Shown here piece by piece: positions 9,263 to 18,042 of a stretch of DNA of 64,000 nt. Made by a program: the position numbers and the translations under genes. A model generated the notes under the pieces. The model was not told the origin of the DNA, made no database searches, and saw only the letters and a list, made by a program, of their open reading frames with translations. How positions within the stretch are numbered: position 1 is the stretch's first letter; each line of letters starts with the position of its first letter. The DNA is from Nitrospira sp. BO4. Lineage in GTDB: Bacteria; Nitrospirota; Nitrospiria; Nitrospirales; Nitrospiraceae. The stretch spans positions 62,001 through 126,000 of the forward strand of contig JAMPUU010000016.1 in NCBI GenBank assembly GCA_030144965.1, read 5' to 3'.

Positions 9263-9628
9263 CTATTCATTCGGCAGACCCGAGATCTCTCTGACCGGCC
9301 GCACCTCGACCGTACCGATACGCGCTCCGGGTATTTGCGTGGCGATACGAACGGCCGAATCCAAGTCGTCAGCCGGAATGAGAAAATATCCGGCGAGCTG
9401 CTCTTTCGTTTCCATGAACGGCCCGTCAGTCACCATCTGTATGCCGTCGCGCACCTGCACGACCGCTGCGGTGGCCTCTGGTTGTAACGGTGAGGCATGG
9501 ACGTACTGCGCCTTGTCGTGGAGTTGGTGGCAGAGCTGGATTGATTCCGCGAGCATGTCCTTCCGTGTGTCTTCGGGGATCCTGTTGAACATGGTTTCAT
9601 TGTGGTGAACCAGGAGCAGAAATTTCAT
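9263..9628 (-). CDS. YCII/DGPF-domain protein
   Basis: 121 residues, a complete YCII-related (DGPF) protein: 'MKFLLLVHHNETMFNRIPED' opening and 'VTDGPFMETKEQLAGYFLI' with the eponymous DGPF motif, then 'IPGARIGTVEVRPV' at the end. These small dimeric ferredoxin-fold proteins have no settled biochemical role but are typically encoded beside ECF42 sigma factors. This copy is not: it sits 60 bp downstream of the lipoate ligase-like gene on the same strand. A same-length paralogue beside a sigma factor lies at 23134-23499, and a dead copy lies at 16078-16167. Ribosome site GGAGGTATCCC precedes the ATG. Confidence 0.88.
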   Translation of the reverse strand: MKFLLLVHHNETMFNRIPEDTRKDMLAESIQLCHQLHDKAQYVHASPLQPEATAAVVQVRDGIQMVTDGPFMETKEQLAGYFLIPADDLDSAVRIATQIPGARIGTVEVRPVREISGLPNE

Positions 9629-9688
9629 GGGATACCTCCGGTGACAGAAATGGCCGTCTCGACAGTTTCGTGTATTGCCTGGATCGCT

Positions 9689-10408
9689 CTATGATTCTTC
9701 CGGACTTCGCGCAAGGACGGCCGCGATGGTGTGCGGCATGCGGGCGGAGGGCCACAAGTCGCCTGTCGACTCCGCGTCCCAGGCAGCGGCAATGGCCTGC
9801 TTGATGGTGTTCGACGGAACGTTGATCGTCCGAAGGAATGTGCCATGGGATCGATCCGAACGGTAGTCCGGTTGTCGCAGCGGCTGCTTTAGATATCGTG
9901 CGATGAGATCCGCGTGCATGTCATACAGGATGGTGCCATGAAAGAGCAGCGCTTTCCTCGTTCGCCGTTGCGCGTTGCCGGAAATTTTCATCCCGCCGAT
10001 GGCGAGGTCGCTGATGCCTCGGAATGTCGTGGCAGGCTCCCATCGACGCAGTACGGTGGCGATCCGTTCCAGAATGAATCGATTCGTGGTGCGAATAGTC
10101 GCGAGCTCAGGATGCAGATCGAGCGGCAGCACGAAGGCATACGAGAGGCATCCCGGTCCCTGCAAAACAGTCCCCCCGCCGCTCGCGCGCCGCAAGATAG
10201 GGATGCCGTCCCCTTGGCAGGCGGCTAGGTCAACCTCGTCGATTAATCGAGAGGCGCGACCCAGCACAACAAAGTGACGGCTGCTCTCCCAAAACCGGAG
10301 CACGGGATCTCCGCCCCGCTCATCCAGTTCATCCAGTAAGGCCTCATCGAGCGCAAGATTCTCAACGGGAAAGGGGAGGGTTAGATCGAGCAAACGGAGC
10401 GCACGCAT
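9689..10408 (-). CDS. Lipoate-protein ligase / octanoyltransferase family protein
   Basis: 239 residues of the BPL/LplA fold. Motifs: 'RRASGGGTVLQGPGCLSYAF' (substrate loop) and 'AIGGMKISGNAQRRTRKALL' with the conserved lysine that holds the lipoyl or octanoyl adenylate. It lacks the separate C-terminal accessory domain of E. coli LplA and is shorter than LipM, so its substrate (free lipoate versus octanoyl-ACP) is uncertain. It follows lpd with a 1-bp gap, at the end of the pyruvate dehydrogenase operon, which strongly suggests that it lipoylates Lys41 of the E2 protein encoded two genes upstream. Confidence 0.82.
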   Translation of the reverse strand: MRALRLLDLTLPFPVENLALDEALLDELDERGGDPVLRFWESSRHFVVLGRASRLIDEVDLAACQGDGIPILRRASGGGTVLQGPGCLSYAFVLPLDLHPELATIRTTNRFILERIATVLRRWEPATTFRGISDLAIGGMKISGNAQRRTRKALLFHGTILYDMHADLIARYLKQPLRQPDYRSDRSHGTFLRTINVPSNTIKQAIAAAWDAESTGDLWPSARMPHTIAAVLARSPEES

Positions 10409-10409
10409 G

Positions 10410-11825
10410 CTAGGACCGTTTGGGAATGAAGAGATGTGTCGGCGATCCGTGGAACGATTCAGCCGCCTCCATGACCGTCTCGCTCAACGTCGGATGCGGA
10501 TGAATCGAGGCGGCGAGATCTTCGGCGAGCGCCCCCATCTCAATGGCCAGGACGCCCTCTGAAATGAGCTCTCCCGCGCCGACACCGCAGAGCCCAACTC
10601 CGAGCACACGGCCGGATTCAGGATCGAGGATAAGCTTCGTGAGTCCTTCCGTCCTGCCCAGCGTCGCGGCGCGGCCGCTTGCCGCCCAGGGAAACCGCGC
10701 GATCTTCACCGCTTGCCCGGCCGCTTTCGCCCCTTCTTCCGTAAGCCCGCACCAAGCGATTTCTGGATCGGTGAAGACGACGGCCGGAATCGCGGCGGCA
10801 TCAAAGGCTGCCTGGCGGCCGGCAATCACTCTGGCGGCGATCAGCCCTTCATGCGTCGCTTTGTGGGCGAGCATCGGCTCTCCCGCCACGTCGCCGATCG
10901 CGAAGATGGTCGGCTCGGCCGTGCGCATCTGCCGATCGACCTGCACGAAACCCTTCGGTGAGATCTCGATCCTTGTCCGTTCGAGCCCAAGTTGTTGCGT
11001 ATTCGGTTTTCGTCCCACGGCAATGAGCACGCGATCGAAGATCTCGGTGCTCATTCCCTCGGAACCCGTCAAGGTCGCAGCCACTCCCTCATCTCGCGTC
11101 TCCAGCTTCTCGACCGTGGTGTTCAGCCTGATCGCTTTGAAGCGGCGATGCATACGTTGTTGCAGCGGCCGCACGAGATCCGGATCGGTGCCGGCCAAGA
11201 GACGCGGCAGCGTTTCGACGATCGTCACGGCCGATCCGAGCGCTTGGTAGAAGGTTCCCAACTCTAACCCGATGTAGCCTCCTCCGACGACCAGCAGACG
11301 GGCGGGGACATCCGGCACGCCGAGCATGCCGGTGGAATCCATTACACGCGGATCGTCGAGCCTTAGGGATGTGGGAATAGCCGGCTGCGAGCCGGTGGCG
11401 AGGATGGCATGGGCGAACGACAGATCGCGCGTCCCATCCGGGCCGGACAGCAGTAGTGTCTTCGAGTTTTTGAACGAAGCTTTGCCTTGAATGACGTCTG
11501 CCTTGCGAGTGTTTGCCAAGGTCTGCACGCCTTTGCTGAGTTTGCCGACGATCGACTGCAAACGTCCGCGTAACGCTGCGAGGTCCAGGCGCGGCTTGTC
11601 GAAGTGGATGCCCCACGCGTCCGCTTCCTCCGCATCGGTGAGGAGACGGGCAGCGTGCAGCAACGCTTTCGACGGAATACATCCCCGCAACAGACAGGTG
11701 CCGCCCAACTGCGGGTCCTGCTCAATCAATGCCGTGCGCAATCCGAGATCAGATGCTTGAAAGGCCGCCGCGTAGCCGCCGGGCCCTGCGCCGATCACTG
11801 CAACGTCATAGTTGGATTCTGCCAT
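10410..11825 (-). CDS. lpdA: Dihydrolipoyl dehydrogenase (E3)
   Basis: 471 residues, the normal E3 length. N-terminal FAD motif 'VAVIGAGPGGYAAAFQASDLG'; redox-active disulfide in 'GGTCLLRGCIPSKALLHAAR' (CxxxxC; the usual 'NVG' between the cysteines is 'LRG' here); NAD motif 'LLVVGGGYIGLELG'; and the C-terminal dimer-interface catalytic pair in 'SIHPHPTLSETVMEA' (His and Glu). It reoxidises the dihydrolipoyl arm of the pyruvate dehydrogenase complex, passing electrons to NAD+. It is co-directional with aceF upstream (84-bp gap) and the lipoate ligase-like gene downstream (1-bp gap). Confidence 0.93.
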   Translation of the reverse strand: MAESNYDVAVIGAGPGGYAAAFQASDLGLRTALIEQDPQLGGTCLLRGCIPSKALLHAARLLTDAEEADAWGIHFDKPRLDLAALRGRLQSIVGKLSKGVQTLANTRKADVIQGKASFKNSKTLLLSGPDGTRDLSFAHAILATGSQPAIPTSLRLDDPRVMDSTGMLGVPDVPARLLVVGGGYIGLELGTFYQALGSAVTIVETLPRLLAGTDPDLVRPLQQRMHRRFKAIRLNTTVEKLETRDEGVAATLTGSEGMSTEIFDRVLIAVGRKPNTQQLGLERTRIEISPKGFVQVDRQMRTAEPTIFAIGDVAGEPMLAHKATHEGLIAARVIAGRQAAFDAAAIPAVVFTDPEIAWCGLTEEGAKAAGQAVKIARFPWAASGRAATLGRTEGLTKLILDPESGRVLGVGLCGVGAGELISEGVLAIEMGALAEDLAASIHPHPTLSETVMEAAESFHGSPTHLFIPKRS

Positions 11826-11909
11826 CGATTCCTCCCAGCTATCTTGTCGATTGTATCTCGCTGGATTCCGATGTGCGCGAGCGACGCTTCACGAGATATG
11901 GTTCAGCCA

Positions 11910-13247
11910 CTAAAGCCCGAGGAACATCGCTTGAAAGTCTTCCAGCACTTTGACGATCTCGTTGGTAAAGCGCGCACCGACGGTTCCATCCACCAGCCGG
12001 TGGTCGTAGGCCACGCACAGTTGCAGGACCCGGCGCGGTACGAATTGGCCGTCACGATACACGGGCGTCATGCGGGCCCGGCCCAGGCCTAAAATACCGA
12101 CCTGAGGCGGATAAATGATGGGCGTGAACGGACCGGCGCCGATCCCGCCCATGTTGCTCACTGTGAAGGTTGCGCCGCGCAGCTCTTCCAGTTTCACTTC
12201 ACGTTTGCGGGTGCGCTCGGCAAGATCGGCAAGTTCAAGGGAGAGTTGCAGAAGATCTTTCTGATCCGCGTGGTGTATCACCGGTACAATCAACCCTGCC
12301 GGTGTATCCACTGCTACGCCGATATTGTAGTAATCCTTGAAAATCACTTCACCATTCGTGAGGTCGAGCGACGCATTCAATTGCGGATATTGCTTGAGCG
12401 CATGGACCACCGCTTTGAGGACGAGGCTGGTCAGCGTGAGTGTGGCGCCCTTCTTCTTGAATTCGGGCGCGTATCGTTTATGGAGCGTCATCAGATCCGT
12501 AATGTCGGCATCCTGAAATTGATGGACATGTGGGATGGTCGTCCAGGCTTGTGTCATGTTGGCCGCAATCGTACGCCGGATTGACGGCAGTGTTTCTCGG
12601 CGCTCATGTCCGTACATCGTCATGAGGACACGGTCTTTTTCAGCTTGTGCGCTGCCACGGCTGTTTCGTTGCCGTACGAACAATTTGATGTCTTCGGCGG
12701 TGATCCGGCCTCCGCTTTCGGAGCCTTTTACCTGTACGAGATCCACTCCCAATTCGCGTGCGAGCCGGCGTACTGACGGGGATGCAGGAACTGCGGAGCC
12801 GCTGGACGACGAACCCGCCGATGGTGGTGCGGATGGAGCCTGCACTGCGGTCGGCTGCTCCATGTCCACCGGCGCTTCGGACGGCGAGGCGTTCGGCTCT
12901 TTCGGTCGCTCGACGGGTCTCGCATCCGACGCTTCGACGGCTGGCGGCGGGTGGGAAATAGGGGGGACGGCCGGTCTTTCCGGCTCCTGATTCTCGGCCG
13001 GTTTCGCTACGTGATCTGCACCGTCGAGTTCAAGAAGCGCTTGTCCGACCTTCACGTGATCACCCTGCCGGACAAGCAGACGAACCACTTTCCCGGCTGC
13101 CGGTGCCGGCACCGGCACTGTCGCTTTTTCGGTCTCGAGCTCGATCAGCGCTTGTCCTTCGGTCACTTGATCGCCCTCGTGCACCAAGAGCTGGACGACG
13201 TCACCGCCTTCGACGCCTTCCGCAAGAAACGGTAGTTCCACATTCAT
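11910..13247 (-). CDS. aceF: Dihydrolipoamide acetyltransferase (E2)
   Basis: 445 residues. One lipoyl domain (1-75) with the lipoylated lysine in 'LIELETEKATVPV' (Lys41); a Pro/Ala/Ser-rich linker (about 85-150); a peripheral subunit-binding domain ('SPSVRRLARELGVDL' ... 'GRITAEDI'); and a C-terminal catalytic domain ending in 'AYDHRLVDG', with the active-site His near residue 416. E. coli AceF has three lipoyl domains, so the single one here is a compact form common in other phyla. It transfers the acetyl group to CoA in the pyruvate dehydrogenase complex. It lies 32 bp after aceE, in the same operon. Confidence 0.93.
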   Translation of the reverse strand: MNVELPFLAEGVEGGDVVQLLVHEGDQVTEGQALIELETEKATVPVPAPAAGKVVRLLVRQGDHVKVGQALLELDGADHVAKPAENQEPERPAVPPISHPPPAVEASDARPVERPKEPNASPSEAPVDMEQPTAVQAPSAPPSAGSSSSGSAVPASPSVRRLARELGVDLVQVKGSESGGRITAEDIKLFVRQRNSRGSAQAEKDRVLMTMYGHERRETLPSIRRTIAANMTQAWTTIPHVHQFQDADITDLMTLHKRYAPEFKKKGATLTLTSLVLKAVVHALKQYPQLNASLDLTNGEVIFKDYYNIGVAVDTPAGLIVPVIHHADQKDLLQLSLELADLAERTRKREVKLEELRGATFTVSNMGGIGAGPFTPIIYPPQVGILGLGRARMTPVYRDGQFVPRRVLQLCVAYDHRLVDGTVGARFTNEIVKVLEDFQAMFLGL

Positions 13248-13279
13248 GGCATATCCTTCACAGGTGGGCGCGGGTCTGG

Positions 13280-15961
13280 TTACCGGCGCCAGGGAGCTTC
13301 TTCATCAGCTGAGACTCCAAGATCCCGCGCTGCCTGCGTGACTAGGTGCGCATCGATGATTTTCCGACGAAACAAGGCATAGAGCGTCGCCACGGTCACA
13401 TGCTCGGCGTCGATTTCGAAGAACCGGCGCAACGCTTTGCGGCTGTCGCTCCGGCCAAAGCCGTCTGTACCCAAGACGAGCAGGCCTCCGGGAATCCAGG
13501 GTGCAATTTGTTGGGGTACCATGCGCACATAGTCGCTCACGGCCACACAAGGGCCGTCGAGTGCCTGCGCCGTCTTGTGGAGATAACTCATGCGCGGTGA
13601 CTCTTGCGGATGCAGCATGTTCCAGCGCTCAGCCTCCATCGCACGAGTGCGCAACGTGTTGTAACTCGTTACGCTCCACAGATCAGCGGCTACACCGTAT
13701 CGCAGAAGAAGATCTTGCGCCCGTGACGTTTCGTTGACCAGCGCGCCGCTGGCCAACAAATGCGTCCGGTGTTTCGCTCGCTCGGGTGCCGGACGGAAGC
13801 GGTACATGCCTTCGCGAATCCCTTCTTCTGCGCCAGCCGGCATGGCGGGCATCTTATAGGATTCGTTATAGAGAGTGATGTAGTAGGAGCATTCCTCCTG
13901 GTCCCGGTACATGCGCTTCATGCCGTCTTGGAGAATGACCGCAAGCTCAAACATAAAGGCCGGGTCGTAGGAAGCGATCGTCGGATAGGCGCCGGCGAAG
14001 AGGTGGCTGTGCCCGTCCTGATGTTGCAGGCCCTCGCCCTCCAATGTCGTGCGGCCCGCCGTGGCACCCAGCAGAAAGCCGCGGGTGCGCATGTCGGAGG
14101 CGGCCCATATTAAATCGCCGACCCGTTGAAAGCCGAACATCGAATAGAAAATGTAGAAGGGAATCGTGTTCACCCCATGCGTCGCGTAGGAAGTTCCCGC
14201 GGCGATGTAGGAGGACATCGCGCCCGCTTCGGTGATGCCTTCCTCAAGTATTTGCCCGTCGGTCGCCTCGAGGTAATAGAGGAGGGAGCTCTTGTCGACC
14301 GGCTCATAGAGTTGCCCGATGTGTGAATAGATACCGTATTGTCTGAAGAGCGCTTCGAGTCCGAACGTGCGCGCCTCATCGGGAATGATCGGTACGAGGT
14401 GTTGTCCGAACCCCTTGATGCCGAGTAAACGGCCCAGCATGCGGGCGAACCCCATCGTGGTGGAGACTGAACGCTCACCCGATCCTTCGAGGAACTCCTT
14501 GAACTGCTCGAGTTCGGGTGTGTCGAGGGACTCGACCTTCACCCTCCGCTCAGGGATGGAACCACCCATCGCCTTGATCCGCTCGACGAGATAGGCCGCC
14601 TCGGGACTTCCGGCCGGAGGCCGGTAGAACGGCATCGCAGTCAGTTGCTCGTCGGGAACCGGGACGCTGAACCTTGTTCGGAACTCGCGCAGTTCCCGCT
14701 CGTTCATCTTCTTCTGTTGATGAGTGATGTTGCGCCCTTCGCCCGCTTCACCCAGGCCGTAGCCCTTAATCGTCTTGGCCAGGATGACTGTCGGTTGGTC
14801 GCGGTGCTCCACCGCGGCCTTGTAGGCCGCGTAGAGTTTCCGCGGATCGTGACCGCCCCGCAGCATCTTATGAATTTGTTCGTCAGAATAGCTCTCCACC
14901 ATCTTAAGCAGCCGAGGGTCCTGGCCGAAAAAATGCTTGCGTGCGAAGGCGCCGCCTTCGACGGTGTATTTTTGGTACCATCCGTCTACGACTTCTCCCA
15001 TGCGCTTCACCAGGAGGCCTTCATCATCCTGCGCCAACAACGGGTCCCAGCTGCTGCCCCAGATGACTTTGATCACATGCCAGCCCGCGCCGCGGAAGAT
15101 CGCTTCCAGTTCTTGAATGATCTTGCCGTTGCCGCGCACCGGGCCGTCGAGACGCTGGAGATTGCAGTTCACCACCCAAATAAGATTGTCGAGACGCTCG
15201 CGTGACGCAAGGGTGAGGGCACCGAGACTTTCCGGTTCGTCGGTCTCGCCGTCACCGATGAAGGCCCACACACGCTTCAGGCTTGTGTCCTTCAGGCCGC
15301 GGTCTTGCAGGTAGCGGTTGAAGCGCGCTTGGTAGATCGACATGATCGGCGCCAAGCCCATCGACACGGTTGGAATTTCCCAGTAGTCCGGCATGAGCCA
15401 GGGATGCGGATACGAGGATAAGCCTCGTCCCCCTGCGGTCACTTCGGTTCGGAAGCGGAGCAGTGCTTCCTCAGAGAGGCGGCCCTCGACGAAGCTGCGC
15501 GCGTAGATGCCGGGCACGGCGTGGCCTTGGAAGTAGACGATGTCCCCACCCTGGGGCGCGTCTTTGCCGTGCAGAAAATGATGAAAGGCGACCTCGTATA
15601 GGGTCGCGGCCGACGCATAAGTGGAAATGTGTCCGCCGATCCCCGGTCGCTCCTTGTTGGCCTTCACGACCATGGCCATCGCATTCCAACGAATCACACT
15701 GCGGAGGCGGCGTTCGAGTTCGAGCTTGCCCGGGTAGGGTGGCTCCTGCGATGCGGGGATCGTATTGATGTACGGCGTGTTGACCGCGGCGGAAACCTGC
15801 GCACCCCGTTCGCCCAGCCGGTCACGGAGTCGTTCGAAGAGATATGTTGCCCGCTCGACGCCGTGCTGCTCGAGCACGCAGTCGAGGGAGTCCAGCCACT
15901 CTCGCGTTTCCTGGGGATCGGTGTCGACTTGCGGTCGAGGTATGCGGTCGTCGTCGCTCAT
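13280..15961 (-). CDS. aceE: Pyruvate dehydrogenase E1, homodimeric
   Basis: 893 residues, close to the 887 of E. coli AceE, and colinear with that family throughout. Thiamine diphosphate/Mg motif 'FIGDGETDEPESLGALTLAS' ends in 'WVVNCNLQRLDGPVRGN', and the catalytic His regions 'YFQGHAVPGIYARSF' and 'TTLEGEGLQHQDGHSHL' are present. It decarboxylates pyruvate and reductively acetylates the E2 lipoyl group. First gene of the aceE-aceF-lpd-lipoate ligase operon; the promoter must lie within or before the ~500 bp separating it from the divergent glnA. Confidence 0.95.
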   Translation of the reverse strand: MSDDDRIPRPQVDTDPQETREWLDSLDCVLEQHGVERATYLFERLRDRLGERGAQVSAAVNTPYINTIPASQEPPYPGKLELERRLRSVIRWNAMAMVVKANKERPGIGGHISTYASAATLYEVAFHHFLHGKDAPQGGDIVYFQGHAVPGIYARSFVEGRLSEEALLRFRTEVTAGGRGLSSYPHPWLMPDYWEIPTVSMGLAPIMSIYQARFNRYLQDRGLKDTSLKRVWAFIGDGETDEPESLGALTLASRERLDNLIWVVNCNLQRLDGPVRGNGKIIQELEAIFRGAGWHVIKVIWGSSWDPLLAQDDEGLLVKRMGEVVDGWYQKYTVEGGAFARKHFFGQDPRLLKMVESYSDEQIHKMLRGGHDPRKLYAAYKAAVEHRDQPTVILAKTIKGYGLGEAGEGRNITHQQKKMNERELREFRTRFSVPVPDEQLTAMPFYRPPAGSPEAAYLVERIKAMGGSIPERRVKVESLDTPELEQFKEFLEGSGERSVSTTMGFARMLGRLLGIKGFGQHLVPIIPDEARTFGLEALFRQYGIYSHIGQLYEPVDKSSLLYYLEATDGQILEEGITEAGAMSSYIAAGTSYATHGVNTIPFYIFYSMFGFQRVGDLIWAASDMRTRGFLLGATAGRTTLEGEGLQHQDGHSHLFAGAYPTIASYDPAFMFELAVILQDGMKRMYRDQEECSYYITLYNESYKMPAMPAGAEEGIREGMYRFRPAPERAKHRTHLLASGALVNETSRAQDLLLRYGVAADLWSVTSYNTLRTRAMEAERWNMLHPQESPRMSYLHKTAQALDGPCVAVSDYVRMVPQQIAPWIPGGLLVLGTDGFGRSDSRKALRRFFEIDAEHVTVATLYALFRRKIIDAHLVTQAARDLGVSADEEAPWRR

Positions 15962-16457
15962 GCGCGCCTTCAGTAAGTCATGTGGTGCATTACATCCTAC
16001 CTTATCGTCGGCTTTCGAGTCGCTTCCAATCTCAGGGTCATCGGATTTTTCATATTACCAGCGGTCCCTCTCCAAGTGGCCGGTTCCGCCGACATCTCCT
16101 TTTCGTTTGTCTTTGGGATTCTATTGAACAGGTCTTCGTGGTGGTGAGCCAGCAGTAGATATTTTATGGCATGCTTCCCGTGGCATAAGGATAGCTGTAT
16201 TGATAAGTCGAAATCGACGAGCAGAGCGTCTTCGTACTTACGGCAAGGGTGTAGCTTGGAAGAATGTAATCTAAGCGGACTCTTTACGGCCGATATTGCG
16301 TGCCTCAAGAAGGTATGACAGACTGAACCTCTACTGGGTTGCTTTTTCTTGGCGAACTTACGAAAGGGTGTTGGTCAGTCCAAGAAGCCTTACTGCATCG
16401 CTGTTTTTTGATGAGGAGCCAAGTCTACCCTTTCGCGCAAAAAACCAGAGGTGAACG
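15962..16457. other. Intergenic region between divergent aceE and glnA
   Basis: About 500 bp without an intact gene. It contains the decayed YCII gene (16078-16167, minus strand), a weak -24/-12-like string TGGCATAAGGATAGCT at 16181-16196 on the plus strand, and AT-rich sequence before glnA (CTGTTTTTTGATGAGG at about 16402-16418). The promoters of aceE and glnA must both be here. No tRNA or other RNA gene was recognised. Confidence 0.6.
16078..16167 (-). pseudogene. Remnant of a YCII/DGPF gene (start codon lost)
   Basis: The minus strand reads '(I)KYLLLAHHHEDLFNRIPKT' followed by 'NEKEMSAEPA', which aligns directly with the first ~30 residues of the intact YCII protein at 9263-9628 (MKFLLLVHHNETMFNRIPED ...). 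The codon corresponding to its ATG start is ATA (16167-16165), and similarity stops after about 30 codons; no DGPF motif follows. It is therefore a truncated relic of a duplicated YCII gene, lying just upstream of aceE. The frame stays open by chance in both directions, which could mislead a gene caller into annotating a 103-residue protein. Confidence 0.75.
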
Positions 16458-17894
16458 ATGGATACAAATATTACCGCGGAGCTTAAGAGTTTTCTCGAGA
16501 TCCCGTATGACGAGCTCGAAGAAATGAATCTCAAGGCGGCCGATCGCGCCAAGAAGGCCAGCGCAAGAGAGCTCGAGCGGGAATATACGGCCTGGCTCAA
16601 AAAGGAGAAGCACATCAAGGCCGTGACGTTGTGTTTCTCAGACATCGAGGGGCGTCTCCACATGCTCGACTACGACAAGAAGTTCTTACTGGAGTCGTTG
16701 GGCAATCTTACCTTTGACGGGTCGTCCATTCGCGGGTTTACGCCACAACATGAGTCGGACCTCCGTCTTGGCGTCGACTGGTCATCCATCCGCTACCTTC
16801 CGGCCGATGTGATTGGAGCCGGGAAGGTGATCTTCTTTGCGTCTGTATTGAACAGCGATCGGACGCCGTATCGCAGTGACTTCCGCGGTATGCTGAAATC
16901 GTACACGGAGAATCTCAAGAAGAAGGGCATTACGGCATATGCTGCCAGTGAAATAGAAGGCTTTCTTGTGGAAGGGCAGAACGCCGAACAACGGTACCGC
17001 GAGAATGGGTTCAAACTTATCTCAGCGGGTGGGTACTATCACTCGCTCCCGATGGACACGCTCCGCCAGTTTATTGATAAGTCGGCGGAGGCGCAGCGCG
17101 CACTGGGCTTCAAGAACGAAAAAGATCATCCGGAGGTCGCGCCGTCACAGTTTGAGATGAACTTTTCCTATGCCGACGTTGTTCGCGCGGCAGATCACGT
17201 GCAGCTCTACAAGTTGATCTGCCGCCAAGTGGCTCGATCCATGGGGCACACAGCCACGTTCCTTCCGAAACCATTCGTCGGGATCAATGGGTCCGGCATG
17301 CACACCAACTTTTCCTTGAGCAAGAACGGCAAGAATATCTTCTACGACGCGAAGGGGAAGGATGGGCTGTCCGATGTGGCATGGGACTTCATTCTCAAAC
17401 TCTTGAACCATGCACCGGAGATCTGCCTCGTGTTTAACTCGTCGGTCAATGCGTATCGCCGTCTCGATCCGCACTTTGAAGCACCGAACCAGGTCAAGGT
17501 CTCAGCGATCGACCGTGGCTCCATGATCCGCATTCCAATGGCCAATGAAAAAACGGCGCGCATCGAACTGCGTTCGGTCGCTCCCGATGCGAACCCCTAC
17601 CTTGTACTGTACACGATGCTTAAGACCGGTTTCGAAGGAGAGCGCTTGGAAAAGGAACAGACAGCCGGCGACCGCGCTCGATTCCTTCCGAGTAATATCA
17701 ATGACGCGATCGCGCTCTTTAATGAGTCGAAATTTATCACCGATATCCTCGGCGAGGATAGCAAGCAGAAATATTCTAGCTTCAAGCAGCTAGTGGCGGA
17801 TCGTTCTCCGAAAGAACTTGGCACAATTGTGAAGGCTTCGGAAGTTCTCTTTCACCACGAAGTCACAAATCAAATGCTCTGGAATCAGTTCTAG
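16458..17894 (+). CDS. glnA: Glutamine synthetase, type I-like
   Basis: 478 residues. Conserved landmarks: 'FDGSSIRGFTPQHESDLRL' (N-terminal beta-grasp), 'EIEGFLV' (metal Glu), 'VAPSQFEMNFSYADVVRAAD', 'FVGINGSGMHTNFSLSKNGK' (ammonia/Glu site), 'NSSVNAYRRLDPHFEAPNQV' and 'TARIELRSVAPDANPYLVL'. It condenses ammonia and glutamate using ATP. Compared with E. coli GlnA it has about 45 extra N-terminal residues that are highly charged and helical. The tyrosine-containing adenylylation loop (NLYDLP) is missing: the equivalent segment reads 'GERLEKEQTAGDRARFLPSN', so control by GlnE adenylylation is unlikely. Ribosome site AGAGGTGAACG precedes the ATG. It is followed 148 bp later by a CBS gene on the same strand. 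Confidence 0.92.
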   Translation: MDTNITAELKSFLEIPYDELEEMNLKAADRAKKASARELEREYTAWLKKEKHIKAVTLCFSDIEGRLHMLDYDKKFLLESLGNLTFDGSSIRGFTPQHESDLRLGVDWSSIRYLPADVIGAGKVIFFASVLNSDRTPYRSDFRGMLKSYTENLKKKGITAYAASEIEGFLVEGQNAEQRYRENGFKLISAGGYYHSLPMDTLRQFIDKSAEAQRALGFKNEKDHPEVAPSQFEMNFSYADVVRAADHVQLYKLICRQVARSMGHTATFLPKPFVGINGSGMHTNFSLSKNGKNIFYDAKGKDGLSDVAWDFILKLLNHAPEICLVFNSSVNAYRRLDPHFEAPNQVKVSAIDRGSMIRIPMANEKTARIELRSVAPDANPYLVLYTMLKTGFEGERLEKEQTAGDRARFLPSNINDAIALFNESKFITDILGEDSKQKYSSFKQLVADRSPKELGTIVKASEVLFHHEVTNQMLWNQF

Positions 17895-18042
17895 CTGACG
17901 TCGAGGCATCATGGGCTCTCCCGTCTCGCTTTCCCGCAGAGGTCCGCACGCGCCGTGAAACGACACAAGCTCGATCGGCTTGCTTCGCAGATTCCGATGG
18001 AGGTATGATCCCCTCCCCCATCTTATTAGTAGCGGAGGTGCC

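Noticed and set aside
16181-16196. -24/-12-like string TGGCATAAGGATAGCT upstream of glnA
   Set aside because: The -12 part (TAGCT) is a poor match to TTGC, the site is about 260 bp from the start, and no activator site is visible; not called as a promoter.
15997-16308. 103-residue open frame before aceE
   Set aside because: Only the ~30-codon segment with YCII similarity is meaningful and its start codon is lost; annotated as a pseudogene instead.
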